From: a virus
Direction: 5' to 3' (one strand)
Length of the DNA stretch: 23,581 nt
Virus record (IMG/VR): IMGVR_UViG_3300018009_000024
Span: 1-23,581 of that record
Under the pieces are notes generated by a model. The model made no database searches. It saw only the letters and a list, made by a program, of their open reading frames with translations, and had not been told where the DNA came from. Shown piece by piece: positions 20,270 to 23,581 of the stretch. Position 1 is the first letter of the stretch, and each line of letters begins with the position of its first letter. The position numbers were made by a program, and so were the translations under genes.

Positions 20270-20475
20270 GCAAGACCGCCAAGGAGCCGGTCAGGCGCGT
20301 CCGCCTCTCGCTCGAGGAAATGGCGCGCGGAGACGGTCCTCCGGTGGGCGTCCGCTGCCCGAAGTGCTGGTGCATGCGCTCGCACGTGGACGCGACGCGC
20401 GACGGGCCGGGACAGAGTGGGCGATGGCGGGTGTGCGACAACTGCGGAACCGGCTGGAGAACGGACGAGAAATAG
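20266..20475 (+). CDS. Small zinc-ribbon protein
   Basis: 69 residues. CPKCWC (31-36) and CDNCG (57-61) supply two CXXC pairs about 20 residues apart, a zinc ribbon. The pattern VRCPKCWCMRSHVDATR...WRVCDNCGTGW resembles single-ribbon transcription-factor-type folds. ATG 20266 overlaps the terminase stop as ATGA. Possible DNA binding or late regulation; no direct evidence. Confidence 0.75.
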   Translation: MSKTAKEPVRRVRLSLEEMARGDGPPVGVRCPKCWCMRSHVDATRDGPGQSGRWRVCDNCGTGWRTDEK

Positions 20476-20489
20476 ATCCCCGGGCAACT

Positions 20490-20687
20490 GTGAACGGACA
20501 CCAGAGAGCGAAGAAGCGACGCGAGGAACGCCAGGCCGTCCGTGAGGCGGAACGGGCCACGTGGCGATGTCGCTGTGGGGCGGCCAGGCCAAAACATGTC
20601 TCGACATACGGTCGAATCGAGTACGTAATCTGTAAATTTTGCGCCCGTCATTCCAAGATAATCTATTCATTTCGCCTCGACGAGTGA
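20490..20687 (+). CDS. Second small zinc-ribbon protein
   Basis: 65 residues. The first 22 are highly basic and helical (GHQRAKKRREERQAVREAER). CRC (27-29) and CKFC (48-51) give four cysteines in zinc-ribbon spacing, joined by a strand pair (HVSTYGRIEYVI). I chose GTG 20490 because upstream of it the same frame only shadows the preceding gene; no clear ribosome binding site is visible, so the start is uncertain. The 3' third of the gene is noticeably more AT-rich than its neighbours. Confidence 0.6.
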   Translation: MNGHQRAKKRREERQAVREAERATWRCRCGAARPKHVSTYGRIEYVICKFCARHSKIIYSFRLDE

Positions 20688-20697
20688 AGAACCTTCC

Positions 20698-20726
20698 TTG
20701 CATCTGATCATGTCCTGAACGATAAT
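20698..20726 (+). promoter_or_regulatory. Possible late promoter upstream of the head genes
   Basis: TTGCAT (20698-20703) is followed after 17 bases by GATAAT (20721-20726), a five-of-six -10 match. It lies in the 96-base gap before the head-completion-like gene and would drive the portal and protease genes. Only the -10 is strong. Confidence 0.35.
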
Positions 20727-20783
20727 CCCTGCATCGAAGCAGAAGCCTGCTCCTGGCAAAGGGCGCGCGCATGGGAAGGTGAA

Positions 20784-21023
20784 ATGGGCGACCTCGTCAA
20801 AGCTCTGAAGCACGCCGCGGAGAAACCCGAGAGCGTCACCGCGGGCGACGTGACGGTGCGGCGCCGGCCGCTGACCGAGCAGATCGAAGCGACGAAGTTC
20901 CTCATGGCCACCCGCGCGCGATCCCGCGGCGGTATGGCCGGCGTTTCCATCACCAAGCTGAAACCGCACGGCGCCATTCTTCCCGCCGGTCCCGACTTGC
21001 GTCCTTGGGAATGGGGCGGATGA
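20784..21023 (+). CDS. Probable head-completion protein (gpW-like)
   Basis: 79 residues. Between terminase and portal, as lambda gpW is. The layout also fits: an N-terminal helix (GDLVKALKHAAEKPES), a short hairpin (VTAGDVTVRRRPL), a second helix (TEQIEATKFLMATRA), and a basic tail with Gly (SRGGMAGVSITKLKPHGAI). gpW (68 residues) plugs the portal after packaging and allows tail joining. Sequence identity to gpW is not obvious to me, so the call rests on position, size and topology. GGAAGGTGAA precedes the ATG; the end overlaps the portal start as ATGA. Confidence 0.6.
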   Translation: MGDLVKALKHAAEKPESVTAGDVTVRRRPLTEQIEATKFLMATRARSRGGMAGVSITKLKPHGAILPAGPDLRPWEWGG

Positions 21024-22816
21024 TGTTCGGATTCTCGACTCTTCGTCGCTGGTGGAACGGCCGCAAGGCGGCGCGAGTGCGTCGCCGCGCGGCGAAGACC
21101 CTCGCCGAGATGCTCGACCGGCGGCTCAATCAGCGGCGTGCCGAATGGGACCGCGAGGACGCCGAGCTGCGCTCGGTAATGGCCATGGGGGTCGGCGCCG
21201 CCAACTGGGGCGAGATGATGCGGCAGCTCGGAGTCCGCACGAAACCCGCCCTGGACGAAATGGCCGGCGCTCCAGCTCCGCGAATTTCCGCCCGCTTCGA
21301 TTCCGCGATCACGACCGACGACGACCGCGCGCACTGGGCGATGGCCGATGGCCTGGCCGCCGACGCCGCCGCCAACCCCATGATCCGCTACACACTCCGC
21401 AACCGGGGCCGGTACGAAGATGCGAATAACTGCTACTGCAAGGGCGTCGGCGAAACCATCGCCAATGATTTTGTCGGGACCGGGCCGCGCCTGCACATAG
21501 ACGACGAACGGCTGACCGAGGACGAACGCGAGGACATCGAGGCCAAGTTCGCCGCGTGGGCGCAGGCCATTGACCTTCCGGGCAAACTTCGCACCATGCG
21601 AAAGGCACGCCGGACTGACGGGGAAACCTTCGCCTGCAAGATCACAAACCCAAAACTGAAACATCCGGTGAAGCTCGACCTTCGCGTGATCGAGGCCGAC
21701 CAGGTCCGCTTCGTGGACATCTCGCTACTTCTCTCGCCGTCCGTGGACGGGATCCGGTTCGATGACTACGGCAACCCGGTTTCCTACCACATCCTGCGCA
21801 TCCATCCCGGCTACTGGTCCTACGCGACCGGCTACGTCGGCATGCCGTGGGAATACGACGTATGGGACGCCAGCCTCGTCATCCATTGGTTCCGGCAGGA
21901 CCGGCCCGGGCAGCATCGCGGGCTTCCCGAATTCCTGCCGGCGCTGCCGCTCTACGCCACGCTGCGGCGCTACACCCAGGCCACCCTCGATGCCGCTGAA
22001 ACAGCGGCAGACTATGCGGTGCTTTTGGAAACGCAGGCCGGCGCGATGTTCGTGGACGAGGACGGGAATACGAGCGAGGGCGTCACCGAGGCCAAGGCGT
22101 TTTCCGCCGTGCAGATGCATCGGCGGATGATGGCCGCGCTGCCGGCCGGGTATAGCGCCAAGCAAATGCGGCCCGAACAGCCGACGCAGGAGTACAGCGG
22201 ATTCAAGCGGGAAGTTGCCTCTGAGATCGGGCGATGCGAGGGCGTTCCCCGCAACGTCGTGCTCGCGGATTCGTCTGACTCCAGTTTCGCCAGTGGGCAG
22301 CTCGATCATAAAATCTACTTCCGCCCGCGGGAGATCGAGCGCGCGGAAGCCAACGGGCTGATCCTCGACAACCTATTCGGGGATTTTATCGCCGAGGGCG
22401 TGCGGCTCCGCGAGGGCCACGGCGACTACGGCAAGCCCTATCTGCCGCAGATCCTTCGCACGCTCGGGACCAGCGTTGAACATTCCTGGTACTGGGACAG
22501 CAACGAGATGGGAGATCCGTTCAAGCTTTCGGCCGCGAAATCTACCGCCATGAAAGATGGCCTGACGACGATCCCGGCCGAGTACGAGGCCAAGGGCCGG
22601 AACTGGAACCGCGCGTTCGTCGCGCAGGCCCGCGCGCTCGGCTGCACGGTCGAAGAACTCAAGACGATGGTCCGCAACAGCATCTTCGCCACGCGCGGCA
22701 CGGATCCGGTAGACGCCGGCGCGGACGAAGGCGGCGAGGCCGGCAAAACGCCCGCGCGCAAACCGGCAGTCGCCGTCAAGCGTCCGGCGCAAGGCGCATT
22801 GCAGAGGGCGAATTAG
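21020..22816 (+). CDS. Lambda-family portal protein (GpB)
   Basis: 598 residues. Family marks: ANPMIRYTLRNRGRYEDANNCYCKGVGETIANDFVGTGPRL in the N-terminal third, KARRTDGETFACKI, LDLRVIEADQVRF, GIRFDDYGNPVSYHI, the HWFRQDRPGQHRGLPEFLPAL segment, and SSFASGQLDHKIYFRPREIERAEANGLI with a C-terminal crown region. The dodecameric portal is the DNA gate at one head vertex and the docking site for terminase. The end (from about residue 560) is a Pro/Ala/Lys-rich disordered tail. Three close in-frame ATGs exist (21011, 21020, 21023); I chose 21020 for its ATGA overlap with the preceding stop. Confidence 0.93.
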   Translation: MMFGFSTLRRWWNGRKAARVRRRAAKTLAEMLDRRLNQRRAEWDREDAELRSVMAMGVGAANWGEMMRQLGVRTKPALDEMAGAPAPRISARFDSAITTDDDRAHWAMADGLAADAAANPMIRYTLRNRGRYEDANNCYCKGVGETIANDFVGTGPRLHIDDERLTEDEREDIEAKFAAWAQAIDLPGKLRTMRKARRTDGETFACKITNPKLKHPVKLDLRVIEADQVRFVDISLLLSPSVDGIRFDDYGNPVSYHILRIHPGYWSYATGYVGMPWEYDVWDASLVIHWFRQDRPGQHRGLPEFLPALPLYATLRRYTQATLDAAETAADYAVLLETQAGAMFVDEDGNTSEGVTEAKAFSAVQMHRRMMAALPAGYSAKQMRPEQPTQEYSGFKREVASEIGRCEGVPRNVVLADSSDSSFASGQLDHKIYFRPREIERAEANGLILDNLFGDFIAEGVRLREGHGDYGKPYLPQILRTLGTSVEHSWYWDSNEMGDPFKLSAAKSTAMKDGLTTIPAEYEAKGRNWNRAFVAQARALGCTVEELKTMVRNSIFATRGTDPVDAGADEGGEAGKTPARKPAVAVKRPAQGALQRAN

Positions 22817-22844
22817 TGAGGTAGACCTGAAAGACAATTTGCGC

Positions 22845-22878
22845 GTGTCCCGTGGATGCGGCCGCTGAAGCGGGACGC
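22845..22878 (+). other. Stem-loop between portal and protease genes
   Basis: GTCCCGT (22847-22853) pairs with GCGGGAC (22870-22876), extendable by two outer pairs, around a loop that contains GCGGCCGC. No T run follows it directly. It lies 20 bases before the terminator at 22898 and may form a combined structure with it. Confidence 0.5.
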
Positions 22879-22897
22879 CAAAAAGCGGACTGACAAA

Positions 22898-22937
22898 GGC
22901 TGAACCTGTGCACAGCGGGTTCGGCCTTTTTCTTTTT
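22898..22937 (+). terminator. Rho-independent terminator inside the head operon
   Basis: GGCTGAACC (22898-22906) pairs with GGTTCGGCC (22918-22926) with one G-U pair; three A residues upstream can extend the stem by pairing with the T run. TTTTT-C-TTTTT (22927-22937) follows. It is the best terminator in the window and stands 35 bases before the protease gene, so protease expression needs readthrough or a separate signal. Confidence 0.8.
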
Positions 22938-22972
22938 CCGGCGCGCAACTCAGGTCATTCCGGGAGACGGTA

Positions 22973-23581
22973 ATGAAGAAGAAGCCTTCCGAGGAAGCGC
23001 TGGCCGCCGCGTTCATGTGCACGCTCGCGTCGCGGAAGAGGGAAAGGACCCGCGAGCTTCCGGGATCCGGAACGATGCGCCGCGCGGATCGGGAACGCGC
23101 GCAGGCGCAGCGCCAGTTCGCATGGCTCCTCGGCCGCGGAACCCAGGCTCCGCAATCCGCGCCGCCGATCAGCGCCGCCTCTGGGGAAGGCGAGCAACCG
23201 ATCTCGGCGACCTTCGACGCCGCATTCTCGATCACCGCGCAGGCCGCCGATGCGCCGCCGGCGACCGATCCGAATCCCTCCGCGAAGCTCGACACGCCCG
23301 ACGCGGCCGCCGGCGACAAGACCGCCGTCCCGCCCGGCGCGAACAAGAACTCCACCGACGTGATGAAGCCGGACAAGGACGGGGCCCCGCCGAAACCGCG
23401 CTTCACGATGACAGCCTACAACGGCGGACCCATGAAGCTGAACGGCTACCAGTTTCCCGTCGTCGTGGACGGTGCCGGACTCAAGGCGGCCGGCGCGCGG
23501 CTGCCGGTCTACATCGGCCACAACAAGCCGTGGGACGACGTGGACACGCAGATGGAGCAGCTCTTCGGACAGACCGACGAT
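22973..23581 (+). CDS. Prohead protease (possibly fused to capsid), 3' end outside window
   Basis: 203 codons visible, open at the right edge. Residues 1-140 are a Lys/Arg-rich start followed by an Ala/Pro/Asp-rich, probably disordered region. From about 144 the sequence FTMTAYNGGPMKLNGYQFPVVVDGAGL, then LPVYIGHNKPWDDVDTQMEQLFGQT, matches the start of phage prohead proteases of the type often fused to the major capsid protein (TAY.GG.......P.VVD..GL, then a catalytic His as in GHN). The serine and the possible capsid part lie beyond the window. The protease trims scaffold and capsid during head maturation. GGGAG lies seven bases before the ATG. The disordered N-terminus may act as a scaffold-like region. 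Confidence 0.8.
   Translation, partial: MKKKPSEEALAAAFMCTLASRKRERTRELPGSGTMRRADRERAQAQRQFAWLLGRGTQAPQSAPPISAASGEGEQPISATFDAAFSITAQAADAPPATDPNPSAKLDTPDAAAGDKTAVPPGANKNSTDVMKPDKDGAPPKPRFTMTAYNGGPMKLNGYQFPVVVDGAGLKAAGARLPVYIGHNKPWDDVDTQMEQLFGQTDD

Noticed and set aside
1-23581. CRISPR arrays, insertion sequences, tRNAs other than the tmRNA, attachment sites
   Set aside because: I looked for regularly spaced repeats, transposase motifs, inverted terminal repeats and other tRNA T-arms and saw none. Attachment sites would be expected outside the window, beyond the recombinase.

Overview
This window is most of the left and middle part of a temperate tailed phage (prophage) genome from a GC-rich bacterium. 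The phage identity rests on an ordered set of genes: a large serine recombinase, a cleavable CI/LexA-type repressor, a recombination and DNA-modification operon, a replication gene, small and large terminase subunits, a lambda-type portal, and the start of a prohead protease. The host is uncertain. The signal-peptide protein beside the repressor carries a 'DGQ.F.NV.V..V.GDKA.V...DG..WIPL..L' segment that I associate with Verrucomicrobia/Lentisphaerae-type genomes, so a PVC-group host is an inference only. No host gene or attachment site is visible, and both window ends cut phage genes (recombinase on the left, protease on the right).

Layout. Positions 1-2680 (minus strand) are a three-gene lysogeny operon: repressor, then an exported protein of unknown function, then recombinase. 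Positions 2681-3093 hold no convincing gene. They carry operator-like palindromes, a rightward and a leftward sigma70-like promoter, and a series of hairpins ending in a terminator-like stem with a T run, possibly a small RNA. From 3094 to the right edge every gene is on the plus strand, mostly joined by 1-8 base overlaps or short gaps. 3094-9009 holds small early proteins, a DUF2130 nuclease-like protein, a RecE/DUF3799-type nuclease, a protein of the Gp3-like recombination directionality factor family, and four small unknowns. 9017-9423 is a complete one-piece tmRNA (ssrA), followed without a gap by a RuvC-like resolvase. 9878-14993 holds a Dam-type adenine methylase, a C5 cytosine methylase, a HerA/FtsK-like ATPase, an ASCH protein and two small proteins. 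14990-16599 encodes two iron-sulfur type cysteine-motif proteins (radical SAM and Gp37/Gp68-DUF5131). 16694-17503 is a replication-initiator-like gene with an iteron-rich, AT-rich centre that may be the origin. 17500-20269 is terminase; 20266-23581 is zinc-ribbon proteins, a head-completion-like protein, portal and prohead protease.

How the parts fit together. The repressor keeps rightward early transcription off and is expected to self-cleave on SOS induction. The serine recombinase integrates the phage, and the RDF-like protein in the induced operon would turn it toward excision. The nucleases and RuvC-like resolvase process recombination or replication intermediates, and the methylases probably protect or mark phage DNA. 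Terminase, portal and protease build and fill the head.

The most striking observation is the tmRNA gene. It lies inside the early operon, and its 3' end forms the first codons of the conserved RuvC-like protein. The frame from an upstream ATG stays open through the whole RNA.
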